DNA of 64,000 nt, from contig CAVPFC010000051.1 of the NCBI GenBank assembly GCA_963703605.1, forward strand, positions 124,001-188,000, in the 5' to 3' direction. Below, piece by piece: positions 24,491 through 35,402 of this stretch. Under the pieces are notes generated by a model. That model was not told where the DNA came from, searched no databases, and worked only from the letters and a program-made list of their open reading frames with translations. Source of the DNA: DASXKD01 sp963703605. GTDB lineage: Bacteria > Actinomycetota > Actinomycetes > Streptosporangiales > Streptosporangiaceae. How positions within the stretch are numbered: the stretch's first letter is position 1; every line of letters begins with the position of its first letter. The position numbers were made by a program, and so were the translations under genes.

Positions 24491-25471
24491 GTGGACTACA
24501 CCAACCTGGGCGGGACGGGCCTGCGGGTCTCCCGCATCTGCCTCGGCATGATGAGCTTCGGCGACAAGAGCAGCAGGGAGTGGGTGCTGGAGGAAGCCGA
24601 GGCCGAGCCGCTGGTGCGGGCGGCCGCCGAGGGCGGCGTCATCTTCTTCGACACCGCCGACGCCTACGCCAAGGGCGCCAGCGAGGTCGTCACCGGCAGG
24701 CTGCTCGGCAAGCTGTTCAACCGCGACGACGTGGTGGTGGCCACCAAGGTCTTCATGCCGATGTCCGACCACGAGAACGACCGCGGCCTGTCCCGCAAGC
24801 ACATCATGTCCTCGATCGACGCCTCGCTGCGCCGGCTGGGCATGGACTACGTGGATCTTTACCAGATCCACCGCTGGGACCCGCGGACTCCCATCGAGGA
24901 GACCATGGCGGCGCTGCACGACGTGGTCCGCGCGGGCAAGGCCCGGTACATCGGCGCGAGCAGCATGTACGCGTGGCAGTTCGCCAAGGCGCAGTACACC
25001 GCGGACGCCCATGGCTGGACCCGGTTCTCCTCCATGCAGAACCACTACAACCTGCTCTACCGCGAGGAGGAGCGGGAGATGATCCCCCAGTGCCTGGACC
25101 AGGGCGTCGGGGTGATCCCGTGGAGCCCGCTGGCCCGGGGCGTGCTGACCGGCAGCAAGACCAGGGATGGCAGCAAGCACACGACCCGGGCGGGTTCCGA
25201 CCCGTTCGTGGACAGCCTGTACAGCCAGGCCGCCGACTTCGACGTGGTTGACGCGGTCGCCGAGGTGGCCGCCGAGCGGGGAGTGCCGCAGGCTCAGATC
25301 GCGCTCGCCTGGCTGCTGCACCGGCCCGGAGTGACCGCCCCCATCGTGGGCGCCACCAAGATCGGCCACGTCGAGGACGCGCTCGCGGCGGTGAAGCTGG
25401 AACTAACCGAGGACGAGATACGGCGCCTGGAGGACCCCTATATCCCGCACCCGGTCCTGGGGCACCTGTAG
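24491..25471 (+). CDS. Aldo/keto reductase
   Basis: This 326-residue TIM-barrel NADPH oxidoreductase has the tetrad elements FDTADAYAKGASE (Asp, Tyr) and VVVATKVF (Lys), and the His in QIHRWD. VIPWSPLARGVLTG and the C-terminal PIVGATKIGHVEDAL bind cofactor. It is of the AKR13/voltage-channel-beta-like size class. Substrate is unknown. GTG start, ten bases after the rhodanese stop. It is convergent with a TetR gene, four bases apart. Confidence 0.9.
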   Translation: MDYTNLGGTGLRVSRICLGMMSFGDKSSREWVLEEAEAEPLVRAAAEGGVIFFDTADAYAKGASEVVTGRLLGKLFNRDDVVVATKVFMPMSDHENDRGLSRKHIMSSIDASLRRLGMDYVDLYQIHRWDPRTPIEETMAALHDVVRAGKARYIGASSMYAWQFAKAQYTADAHGWTRFSSMQNHYNLLYREEEREMIPQCLDQGVGVIPWSPLARGVLTGSKTRDGSKHTTRAGSDPFVDSLYSQAADFDVVDAVAEVAAERGVPQAQIALAWLLHRPGVTAPIVGATKIGHVEDALAAVKLELTEDEIRRLEDPYIPHPVLGHL

Positions 25472-25475
25472 CGGG

Positions 25476-26207
25476 TCAGCCCGGCCGGCGCTGGCCGAGG
25501 CCCAGCAGTTCCTGGAGTTCACCAAGGGTGTAGTCGAACATCGCGGACGGGTCGTCCAGCGCGAAGCCCAGGTGCCCGAACACCTCCAGGCTCACCATGC
25601 CGTACAGGCGTACCCAGCAGCGCAGGAAGATCAGGATCGCGCCGACCGGCAGGTCCACGCCCAGCCCGTCCCGGTAGCGGGTGAGCTGGCCCACCAGCCC
25701 GGGCTCGATCTCGTCGTCGGCGGGCACCGGGAACGGGTGCCTGGTCCATAGCTCGTAGAACAGCGCGAGGAACTCGCCGCTGAACTTCTCCGCGCACTCG
25801 TCGACGAAGTCGTCGTGCAACGTATCGATCCCCGGCAGCGGCGTGCCGAAGAGCAGCCCGAACTCGGGCCGGTGCGCCAGCGCCCAGCTGCGGAAGGCCC
25901 CGCACGCCGCGTACAGCTTGGCGGTCATGTCCCCGCCGGTGGCCTGGCCGGCCCGCACGATCGCGTTGTGGATCTCCCTGGCGATCTCGGTGAAGATGTC
26001 GCCGCAGACGTGCTTGACCAGGTCCTCGCGGCTGCCGAAGTAGCGGTACAGGGCCGGCGCCGTCATCCCCATCGCGCGGCCGATCGCGCGCAGCGACACC
26101 GCCTCCGGGCCGTCTGCCACCAGCAGCCGCCGAGCCGTGGTCTTGATTTCCTCCACGGTGGCGGCGCGGACCCGGTCGCGCCGGCTGGGTGCCTCTACCT
26201 CTACCAC
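25476..26207 (-). CDS. TetR-family repressor of the adjacent MMPL exporter (inferred)
   Basis: The 243-residue protein has an N-terminal HTH (VEEIKTTARRLLVADG, then GMTAPALYRYFGSREDLV) and a C-terminal domain of the TetR_C type (GLLFGTPLPGID). GTG at 26207 has GGGAGGGGGCGAC directly upstream and is preferred to the TTG at 26252, which falls in the operator region. It diverges from an MMPL/RND transporter, with at least three inverted repeats between them, the usual layout for a local repressor. Confidence 0.88.
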   Translation of the reverse strand: MVEVEAPSRRDRVRAATVEEIKTTARRLLVADGPEAVSLRAIGRAMGMTAPALYRYFGSREDLVKHVCGDIFTEIAREIHNAIVRAGQATGGDMTAKLYAACGAFRSWALAHRPEFGLLFGTPLPGIDTLHDDFVDECAEKFSGEFLALFYELWTRHPFPVPADDEIEPGLVGQLTRYRDGLGVDLPVGAILIFLRCWVRLYGMVSLEVFGHLGFALDDPSAMFDYTLGELQELLGLGQRRPG

Positions 26208-26241
26208 GTCGCCCCCTCCCTTACCTGAGAGTAACCTTAAC

Positions 26242-26314
26242 AGGTTTGACAAACCTAAACGCCGTATGCGACGTTAACGGTGTTCTCAGTTTACACCGTT
26301 TATCGAGGTAAACG
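26242..26314. promoter_or_regulatory. Operator region with three inverted repeats between tetR and MMPL gene
   Basis: Three inverted repeats are visible: AGGTTTGACAAACCT at 26242-26256 (perfect 7+1+7); AACGGTGT with ACACCGTT at 26276-26300 (8-bp arms, 9-bp spacer); and CGTTTA with TAAACG at 26297-26314. The segment is far more A/T-rich than its surroundings. Which of these the TetR binds cannot be told by eye. Confidence 0.65.
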
Positions 26315-26344
26315 ATAGGTAACAGTCTAGCGGCGGAGGTCGCG

Positions 26345-28528
26345 GTGTTCGAGGCATGGGGACGATTCATCTATCACCGTAGGCGGCTGGTGCTGCTCGC
26401 CGCGCTGGCCGTCGTGGCCGGCGCCGCGGTCTGGGGAACAGGCGTGTTCGGGGCCCTGCAATCCGGCGGCGGGTTCACCCCGCCGGGCAGCCAAAGCCAG
26501 CAGGAGAGCAACCTCGCCACCAAGGCGTTCGGCCATGACACGGCCGACGCGGTGGTCCTGTACCGCAGCAACACCATGACCGTGCGCGACCCGGCCTACC
26601 AGCGGGCGGTCACCGGCTCGCTGGCCGCGCTGCCGCGGGACAAGGTGCTGTCGGTGGTCAGCTACTGGACCACGCACTCGCCGCAATACGTCGGCGCGGG
26701 CGGGCACGAGACCTACGCGGTGCTGCGGCTCGCGGGCGGCAGCGACGGGGCGCAGATGAAGACCTACGAGGCGATCAGCGGCAAGTTCGCCGTGCCCGGG
26801 CTCACCGTGCACGTCGGCGGGCAGATCCCCACCGAGCAGGCCATCAACAACGAGGTCAAGTCGGACATCGGCCGGGCGGAAGGCCTGTCCACGCCGGTGC
26901 TGCTCATCCTCATGCTGGTGATCTTCGGCAGCCTGGCCGCCGCGAGCCTGCCGCTGGCCATCGGCGGGGTCGCGATCCTCGGCTCGTTCGCCGCGCTGCG
27001 GCTGCTCACGCTGTTCACCAGCGTGTCCATCTACTCGGTCAACATCACCACGATCCTCGGGCTCGGCCTGGCCATCGACTACGGGCTGTTCATGGTGGCC
27101 CGCTTCCGCGATGAGCTGAACCAGCAGCCCAGCACCGAGGAGGCCCTGGCCAGGACCGTGGCCACCGCCGGGCGGACGGTCGCCGTCTCCGGCATCACGG
27201 TCGCGCTCGCCCTGGCCAGCCTCATGCTGTTCCCCGAGACATTCCTGCGCTCCATGGGTTACGGCGGCGTCGCCACCGTGCTGGTGGACATGCTGGCCGC
27301 GCTGACCGTGCTGCCCGCCCTGCTGGCGGTGCTCGGCCCGAGGGTCAACGCGCTGCGCATCCGCCGCTCGGTCCGCCGCCCGGCCACGGCCGACGGCAGC
27401 GGCGCCTGGTACCGCATCGCCCGCAGCGTGATGCGCCGCCCGGTCGTCTACATCGTGGTGATCGTGGTCGCCCTGCTCGCGCTCGCCTCCCCGTTCCGGT
27501 CGATTGCCTGGGGCGGCACCGACGCGCGGGCGCTCCCGGCAGGCTCGGGGCCGCGCGTGGTGACCGAGGCGCTGACGAACGACTTCCCGGTCAACTCGAC
27601 CACGCCGATCGAGGCGATCGTCCGGTTCGGCCACCCGGCCGGCGCCCCGCCGCAGCGCGCCGCGCTCGCCGCCTACGTGACCAAGCTGGATCACCTTCCC
27701 GGGGTGATCGCTGGGCAGGTGACCGGCGTCGCGGGCAACGTAGCGCGGGTGGACCTGCGGTTCAGCGCCGATTCCAACTCTGTGGCAGCCCGCCACCTGG
27801 TGACGCAGGTCCGGGGGGTGCCCGCCCCGGCCGGCGCGCACGTCTACGTCGGCGGCGCCACCGCGCAGATCGTGGACGAGCTGTCGAACCTCGGCTCGGT
27901 CCTGCCCTGGATGGCGCTGATGGTGGTGCTCACCACGTTCGTGCTGCTGTTCCTCGCGTTCGGCTCGGTGGTGCTGCCGATCAAGGCGATCGTGATGAAC
28001 GCGCTCTCGCTGGCGGCCACGTTCGGTGCGATCGTGTGGATCTTCCAGGAGGGCCACCTGTCCGGGCTGCTCCGCTTCACCCCGACCGGCACCATCGACC
28101 CCTCCACGCCGATCCTCATGCTGGCGATCATCTTCGGCCTGTCCATGGACTACGAGGTGTTCCTGCTGTCCCGGATCCGGGAGCGTTACGACGTCACCGG
28201 GGACAACCAGGCGGCGATCGCGGGCGGGCTCCAGCGCACCGGCGGGATCATCACCAGCCTCGCGCTCATGCTGGTGATCGTGACCGGCTCGTTCTCCGCC
28301 TCCGGGATCACGTTCATCAAGCTGATGGGCGTGGGCATGATCATCGCCTTGGTGGTGGACGCGACCATCGTCCGGGTGCTGCTGGTCCCGGCCACGATGC
28401 GGCTGCTCGGCCGCGCCAACTGGTGGGCGCCGCGCCCGCTGCGCCGGCTCTACGCGCGGTACGGCATCGCCGAGGGCGGGCCGGCGGCGCCGGAACCGGC
28501 CGCCGGCAAGGTCGCGGAACCCGTCTAG
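26345..28528 (+). CDS. MMPL/RND-superfamily membrane transporter
   Basis: This 727-residue protein has two homologous halves. Each has one N-terminal helix, a large extracytoplasmic loop and five clustered helices. The proton-relay motifs are GLAIDYGLFMVARFRDEL in the first half and GLSMDYEVFLLSRIRE in the second. MMPL proteins export lipids, siderophores or drugs. GTG at 26345 follows GGAGGT. The divergent TetR is its likely regulator, and a strong terminator follows. Confidence 0.9.
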   Translation: MFEAWGRFIYHRRRLVLLAALAVVAGAAVWGTGVFGALQSGGGFTPPGSQSQQESNLATKAFGHDTADAVVLYRSNTMTVRDPAYQRAVTGSLAALPRDKVLSVVSYWTTHSPQYVGAGGHETYAVLRLAGGSDGAQMKTYEAISGKFAVPGLTVHVGGQIPTEQAINNEVKSDIGRAEGLSTPVLLILMLVIFGSLAAASLPLAIGGVAILGSFAALRLLTLFTSVSIYSVNITTILGLGLAIDYGLFMVARFRDELNQQPSTEEALARTVATAGRTVAVSGITVALALASLMLFPETFLRSMGYGGVATVLVDMLAALTVLPALLAVLGPRVNALRIRRSVRRPATADGSGAWYRIARSVMRRPVVYIVVIVVALLALASPFRSIAWGGTDARALPAGSGPRVVTEALTNDFPVNSTTPIEAIVRFGHPAGAPPQRAALAAYVTKLDHLPGVIAGQVTGVAGNVARVDLRFSADSNSVAARHLVTQVRGVPAPAGAHVYVGGATAQIVDELSNLGSVLPWMALMVVLTTFVLLFLAFGSVVLPIKAIVMNALSLAATFGAIVWIFQEGHLSGLLRFTPTGTIDPSTPILMLAIIFGLSMDYEVFLLSRIRERYDVTGDNQAAIAGGLQRTGGIITSLALMLVIVTGSFSASGITFIKLMGVGMIIALVVDATIVRVLLVPATMRLLGRANWWAPRPLRRLYARYGIAEGGPAAPEPAAGKVAEPV

Positions 28529-28532
28529 CCCG

Positions 28533-28581
28533 CACGTTTCCCGGTCCCGGGCGGCGGGCCGCCCGGGACCGGGAAAACGTG
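28533..28581 (+). terminator. Strong terminator after the MMPL gene
   Basis: Arms 28533-28552 and 28561-28581 form a 20-bp stem with a single bulged A, loop of 8 nt. It starts five bases after the stop. The stem core is TCCCGGGC. Confidence 0.85.
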
Positions 28582-28589
28582 TTGCGGGG

Positions 28590-29144
28590 GTGTGGGCGGG
28601 CCACGACGATGTCCGGGTGACCTGGACCGCACCTGAGGTGGCGCGCCCCGAGCCGCCGCTGATCGCCGGCGAGCGGGAGCAGCTGGACGCCTGGCTGGAC
28701 TTCCACCGCGACACGCTGCTGCAAAAGTGTTCCGGCCTCACCGCCGAGCAGCTCAAGCTCCGGCCCGTGGAGCCGTCCGGCCTGTCGCTGCTCGGCCTGG
28801 TCCGGCACATGACCGACGTCGAGCGCTGGTGGTTCCGCATCCACGCCACCAATACCGACATGACGTACCGCTACTTCACCGACGACAACCTCAACGGCGA
28901 CTTCGACGACCTCGACACCCACGACGCGCCGGCCGTGCTGGCGGCGTTCTGGGAGGAGGTCGGGTCGGCCCGGGCGGCGATGCGCGGCAAGAGCCTGGAC
29001 GAGGTGGTGCCCAGTCACGGCGATCACCCCGAGCGGGTGCGCGACATCCGGTGGATCTACCTGCACATGATCGAGGAGTACGCGCGGCACAACGGCCATG
29101 CCGACCTGATCCGCGAGCGCATCGACGGCGTCACAGGCGAGTAA
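28590..29144 (+). CDS. DinB/DUF664 family protein
   Basis: The 184-residue four-helix protein matches the DUF664 branch of the DinB superfamily, which includes mycothiol- and bacillithiol-dependent transferases. The metal-binding His candidates lie in LVRHMTDVERWW and in HMIEEYARHNGHADLIRE. GTG at 28590 is nine bases downstream of the terminator hairpin with a GGGGG run; GTG at 28617 is an alternative. Thiol-transferase activity is a family-level guess. Confidence 0.82.
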   Translation: MWAGHDDVRVTWTAPEVARPEPPLIAGEREQLDAWLDFHRDTLLQKCSGLTAEQLKLRPVEPSGLSLLGLVRHMTDVERWWFRIHATNTDMTYRYFTDDNLNGDFDDLDTHDAPAVLAAFWEEVGSARAAMRGKSLDEVVPSHGDHPERVRDIRWIYLHMIEEYARHNGHADLIRERIDGVTGE

Positions 29145-29202
29145 CACCCGCGTGCCCGGGGCGGCGGTGGGAGGGGCGGCGGCGCGGGGTGAAGATGGGG
29201 GG

Positions 29203-31314
<2,112 letters not shown>

Positions 31315-31375
31315 CCGGTGGAATCCCTAGTGAATGGGTGGGTAGGTATCCAGTGTGGCGGGCGTGACAACTGGG

Positions 31376-32673
31376 ATGGTGAAGCGCGTGGATCGAGGCG
31401 GGAGCCGCTATCACGGGGCGATCACAGCGCAGCGGTTGCCGCGCCGGATGCGCCGTGCTTGGCGAGTGTCCGGGCCGGTCGCCGGCGCCCTGGCCGCCCT
31501 GCTGGCCACCGCGGCCGGCTGGCCCGGGTCGGCCCAGCCCGGTGTGCAGCACCCCGCCCCGTCCGGGACCGCCCCCGGATCTCACGCCTGGCTGCTCTCC
31601 CGCGACGGGCCGCCGGCGATGCCCGCTGCCGCCGGACATTCTGCGCTGCCCAGCGTGGCCCCGATGGGGCACCTGCTGCCGGTGGACCTCGTCGCGGTGT
31701 CGGCGAGCCAGTTCCCGGCCGGTGCGCTGGCCGCGATACGGCACCTGCACGGCGTGCACGCGGCGCTGGCCGTGGACGCGGCGCGGGTCCAGGTAAACGG
31801 CCGGTTCGTGGCCGTGCTTGGCGTGGATCCCTCGAAGTTCCGCGACTTCGCCGCGAAGCCGACCGCGAAGGACACCCGGTTCTGGCGCAGCGTCGCCGCG
31901 GGTAATCTCGGCATCTCCTACACGATGGGCAAGCAGGACAAGCTGCCCACCGGGGCATCGGCCACGGTCGCCGGCGGCGCATCGAGAAGTTGGCGGTAGG
32001 CCAGCTCGGCACGGTCGGCATCAGCGGCGTCGACGCGGTCGTCTCCGACACCGTCGCCGACTCGCTCGGGTTCCCGGAGCAGAACGCGATCGTGATCAAC
32101 GCCGATCGCAAGGCCAGCTTCGCCAAGCTGGCCAAGAAGATCAGGAAGCTCCTGCCGCACTCGGCCGCGGTCGATCAGCTTGTCATGCAGGCGAGCCCCT
32201 CGGTGTCCGGCACGGTGCCCGCGCCGCCGACGAGCACGGGCCAGTCGCTGAACGGCGTGATCACGCTGCCCCAGGTGCGGGCGTTCCTCGCCGCAGCGGA
32301 GAGCAGGCTCGGCATGCCCTACGTCTGGGGCGCAGCCGGCCCGACGTCGTTCGACTGCTCCGGGCTGGTGCAGTGGTCGTTCCGCCAGGCGGGCATCACC
32401 ATGCCCCGGGTCGCGGCCGACCAGGCCCGCACCGGCCCGGTGATCCCGATACGGGACCTCCAGCCCGGCGACCTGCTCTTCTACCACACCGACCCGACGG
32501 CGCCCGGCTACATCTCGCACGTCGCCATCTACCTGGGCGGCGGCAAGATGATCCAGGCGCCGGAGCCGGGCATGGACGTGGAAATCGTCCCGGTGGACCT
32601 CGGCAGCGACTTCGCCCAGGCCGTCGACGTGAACCCCACGACCGCGGCGCAAGTGGCGGCTACTTCCGTCTAA
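31376..32673 (+). pseudogene. NlpC/P60 cell-wall hydrolase, split by a frameshift
   Basis: The first segment has a signal peptide (RRAWRVSGPVAGALAALLAT) and a mixed domain ending in NLGISYTMGKQDKLPTG at 31999. The second segment, from about 31982 in the neighbouring frame, continues IEKLAVGQLGTVGISGVD and carries the NlpC/P60 domain: GMPYVWGAAGPTSFDCSGLV with the catalytic Cys, and SHVAIYLGGGKM with the His. Adding one base near 31980 would restore a single protein of about 430 residues. The enzyme would cleave peptidoglycan stem peptides. Both halves look well conserved, so a very recent mutation or a base-calling error is likely. Confidence 0.75.
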
Positions 32674-34142
32674 GGACTGAGCGGTCCGCTGAAGGCGCCG
32701 GAGTCGCTGCGGCAGTTCGCGGTTGCGTTGATGCCGCCGTACTTGCCGGACAGCCCGGCGACCTTGTGCGCGGACGAGGGCTTGGGCGCGCGCTTGAGGC
32801 TGTCGTCGCGGGCGCCGAGGATCAGCTCCACCGGACCGGTCCCAAGGCTGGCAACCTGCTTCACCCGGGCGCCCGGGATCTGCGCGGCGACCGCGCTGGC
32901 CTTGGGCCGCTGGGACGCCGCGCCGTACTCGACGACCGTGCGGGCGTGGTGGTGCGGGGCGGTCGTCGTCTTGACGACGTGAAAGCCGCGCTTGGCCAGG
33001 CCCGTGGCGATCAGCTTCTTCTCGCCGGCCACGCCCGAGCCGTTCAGCACCGCCACTTGGACCTGCGACGGGCTGGCGCCGGTGGTGAGCACCGTCGGCC
33101 GCCCGCTCTTGGTGGTCGTCGGGGGCAGCTTGGCGTCGTGCGCGATCGCGTGGAAGATCTTGTGGTCCTGGGGCTGCTTCCACTCGACCCAGTTCGGGTT
33201 GGCCGGGTAGGGATTGGTCGGCGCCTCGACGAACTGCACCTGGTTTCCGGAGATCCCGCGCAGGCTCTCCCCGAGATGCAGCAGGTCGGACTGGGAGAAG
33301 GTGGAGTCCAGCGTCAGCTGCGGAGCGGCGTCGGTGACCACGTGGTACAGCTTGCTCGGGCTGGACAGCAGGCCGTCCTTAAGCGTTTGCTCCAGCGCCC
33401 GCGCGAGCAGGTAGTCGTCCCGCAGGATCCGCTGCGTGTCGGAGCCGTCCCCGATGTTCTCGCGGGTGCGCCAGAACTCCAGGAACTGCACCCCGTTGAT
33501 GTGGTGCTCGCCCTGGCTGAGGTTGAGCCCGGAAGCGACGTTGTTCACCTGGAACGGAAGGCAGACGTTGACCCCGCCGATGTCGTCGACAACCTTCACC
33601 ACGCCCGCGTACTTCATCTCGATGAAGTGGTCTATCCGGATGTGGGTCTGCTGCTCGACCGTCTTCCACAGGCAGGCCGGCCCGCCGTAGGAGAGGGTGT
33701 TGTCGATCTGCTCGATCTGCCCGGGCGCGGCCTGCTGGCCGGAGAAACCGTGTCCCTTGGCGCAGGAGTAGATGGGGACGACCGTGTCCCGCGGGATGTT
33801 CACCACGGTGACCTGGTGGCGGCCCGGGGAGATATGCACGATCATCAGGGTTTCGGACACCGCGTCCCCGGAGTCGCTGCCGACGTGCCAGTAGAGCTGC
33901 TGCTTGCGGGTCAGCCCGGCGGTGCTGCCCGAGGCGAACACCAGCAGGTTCAGCGCGTTGTTGTACTTGGGCGGGCGTTTGCCCAGGTCGGAGACGGAAA
34001 CCCGGCCGATGCTGCTCCACACGCTGCGGAACTTCCAGTAGGCGGTCAGCAGCGCCAGCGTGAGAACGCAGACAAGCGCGGCCGCCACCCAGGCGCTGAA
34101 CCGCCTGCCCCTGCGTCGCCCGCCAAGCTCCCCGAACGTCAT
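32670..34142 (-). CDS. LytR-CpsA-Psr (LCP) family glycopolymer ligase
   Basis: The 490-residue protein is membrane-anchored through FSAWVAAALVCVLTLALLTA. The LCP domain carries NIPRDTVVPIY with a catalytic Arg, IDHFIEMKYAG, and VDDIGGVNVCLP. A LytR_C domain follows (VQVAVLNGSGVAGEKKL). LCP enzymes transfer undecaprenyl-linked polymers to peptidoglycan. ATG at 34142 follows GAGAGG; ATG at 34172 is an alternative. Its stop overlaps the NlpC/P60 stop by four bases in convergent orientation. Confidence 0.9.
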   Translation of the reverse strand: MTFGELGGRRRGRRFSAWVAAALVCVLTLALLTAYWKFRSVWSSIGRVSVSDLGKRPPKYNNALNLLVFASGSTAGLTRKQQLYWHVGSDSGDAVSETLMIVHISPGRHQVTVVNIPRDTVVPIYSCAKGHGFSGQQAAPGQIEQIDNTLSYGGPACLWKTVEQQTHIRIDHFIEMKYAGVVKVVDDIGGVNVCLPFQVNNVASGLNLSQGEHHINGVQFLEFWRTRENIGDGSDTQRILRDDYLLARALEQTLKDGLLSSPSKLYHVVTDAAPQLTLDSTFSQSDLLHLGESLRGISGNQVQFVEAPTNPYPANPNWVEWKQPQDHKIFHAIAHDAKLPPTTTKSGRPTVLTTGASPSQVQVAVLNGSGVAGEKKLIATGLAKRGFHVVKTTTAPHHHARTVVEYGAASQRPKASAVAAQIPGARVKQVASLGTGPVELILGARDDSLKRAPKPSSAHKVAGLSGKYGGINATANCRSDSGAFSGPLSP

Positions 34143-34441
34143 GGTCAGCCTCTCGGTTTCCGGGAGTGCCATTCCGTTCCAGTCTGCACGGTGCACGCAA
34201 ACCCGGCGAAGCTAGCGTAAACCGGTCCAGCTACGGGTTGCGTTAGGCGGCCCTGTAAACCGGCTGAACATTCCACGCTAGACCGGCCCCGGATGGGTGC
34301 TATAGCGGGGCTGGCCGCGGGCGTTCGCCCCGGTGCCGGGTCTGGACTGGTGGCCGGGTCATCGCGGAGTGCGCTGGCTCCTGGCTGGCCACGAAAAGGG
34401 GGTGGCGGGAGGGAACGGCCGTTGCGGCCTCTTGCGTTATG

Positions 34442-34457
34442 TGTAATCGTCATTACA
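34442..34457. promoter_or_regulatory. Perfect palindrome overlapping a start codon
   Basis: TGTAATCGTCATTACA has 6-bp arms and a 4-bp spacer, and its last base is the A of the ATG at 34457. The position would let a bound protein block initiation. The downstream gene product is the natural candidate for autoregulation. Confidence 0.65.
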
Positions 34458-35053
34458 TGAGTACAGACAAGGCCAGCGCGCCGGGGGACTCGGCCGAACA
34501 GGTACGCGCCTGGTTCCTTGGCCGCCTGCCCGACGGCTGGTTCACCGGCCAGCCGGAGATCATCGTGGACCGCGAGGAGATCACGATCATCGGTCAGGTC
34601 CCCCCGGTGCGGGCCGGTGAGCAAGAGCCCGGCACCGGTGCCGCGGCGGCGGAGGGCGGCGCGCGGGACGGCGCCGAGGCGGGAGCCGAGGCCGAGGAGG
34701 ACGCGATCGCGGCCGGGCGGAGCCGCCGGTTCCGCGAGGAGACCCGCGAGGCCAGAATCGGCATCGCACGCGAGGCCGAGCGGCTGTTCGGCCGCAAGGC
34801 GTCCTGGGGCGTGGTCAGCGAGGGCCGGAAAGTGATGTTCACCACACTTTCCGTGCCGGTCATGACCCGGCTGCGCCAGGGCGAGCGCCGGGTGCTCGAC
34901 ACCCTCGTCGAGGCCGGCGTGGCCCGCAGCCGCAGCGACGCGCTCGCCTGGTGCGTGCGACTGGTCGGCGAGCACGAAGACTCCTGGCTCACCGCCCTGC
35001 GCGGCGCGCTGCGCCAGGTTGAGCAGGTGCGGGCCGACGGGCCCCGCTCTTGA
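34457..35053 (+). CDS. Conserved actinobacterial protein of unknown function
   Basis: The protein has 198 residues. The N-terminus (QVRAWFLGRLPDGWF and EIIVDREEITIIGQV) is followed by an acidic low-complexity insert (GARDGAEAGAEAEEDAI). The C-terminal half is basic and helical: RFREETREARIGIAREAE, KASWGVV, TRLRQGERRVLDTLVEAG, RSRSDALAWCVRLV. The last part resembles a ribbon-helix-helix-like or dimerising module. The ATG is fixed by the palindrome and by codon bias. No ribosome-binding site is visible, so the message may be leaderless. I cannot assign a function. Confidence 0.8.
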   Translation: MSTDKASAPGDSAEQVRAWFLGRLPDGWFTGQPEIIVDREEITIIGQVPPVRAGEQEPGTGAAAAEGGARDGAEAGAEAEEDAIAAGRSRRFREETREARIGIAREAERLFGRKASWGVVSEGRKVMFTTLSVPVMTRLRQGERRVLDTLVEAGVARSRSDALAWCVRLVGEHEDSWLTALRGALRQVEQVRADGPRS

Positions 35054-35075
35054 CCAGCGGTGAATTACGCCGAGC

Positions 35076-35098
35076 GGTTTAAACCAAAGGTCTAAACC
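35076..35098. promoter_or_regulatory. Two 10-bp palindromes upstream of pckA
   Basis: GGTTTAAACC (35076-35085, perfect) and GGTCTAAACC (35089-35098, one mismatch) start 13 bp apart. They lie 305 bp upstream of pckA in an otherwise G/C-rich leader. They resemble GntR- or LacI-type half-sites. Confidence 0.5.
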
Positions 35099-35402
35099 AA
35101 ACCCCCAGGGAATGCGCTTCAGGCGCGCCCTCCCGAGGGTGTTTGCGCCCATAATTCGCCTCGCTTTCTCCGGCCCGTGCCGCCGCCATCCGGCAGCGCG
35201 GGCCGTGCTTTGCCGCGCCGCGCCGCCGCCCGGACAGGCGCGCCGCCGCGGCCGTCCCCGCAATGGGGTACCCGGCCTGCAATCGATCGGGTCATGCCGG
35301 GGTACACTCCCCAGATCTCGCAGCGCAGGGCGCACACGACCGTGCCCAGCGGCTGGCCGGCCAGCACACGGCAGGGGCGGCGCCCAAGAGGAGGAGCAAA
35401 CT
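35099..35402. other. Long upstream region of pckA
   Basis: I find no gene here. The segment is G/C-rich, and the strong AGGAGGAGC ribosome-binding site at its end belongs to pckA. A long 5' leader is possible. Confidence 0.4.

Noticed and set aside
31315..31375. Riboswitch (for example cyclic di-AMP) upstream of the NlpC/P60 gene, known for related cell-wall hydrolases
   Set aside because: Only about 60 bp separate it from the previous gene, and no conserved riboswitch elements are visible.
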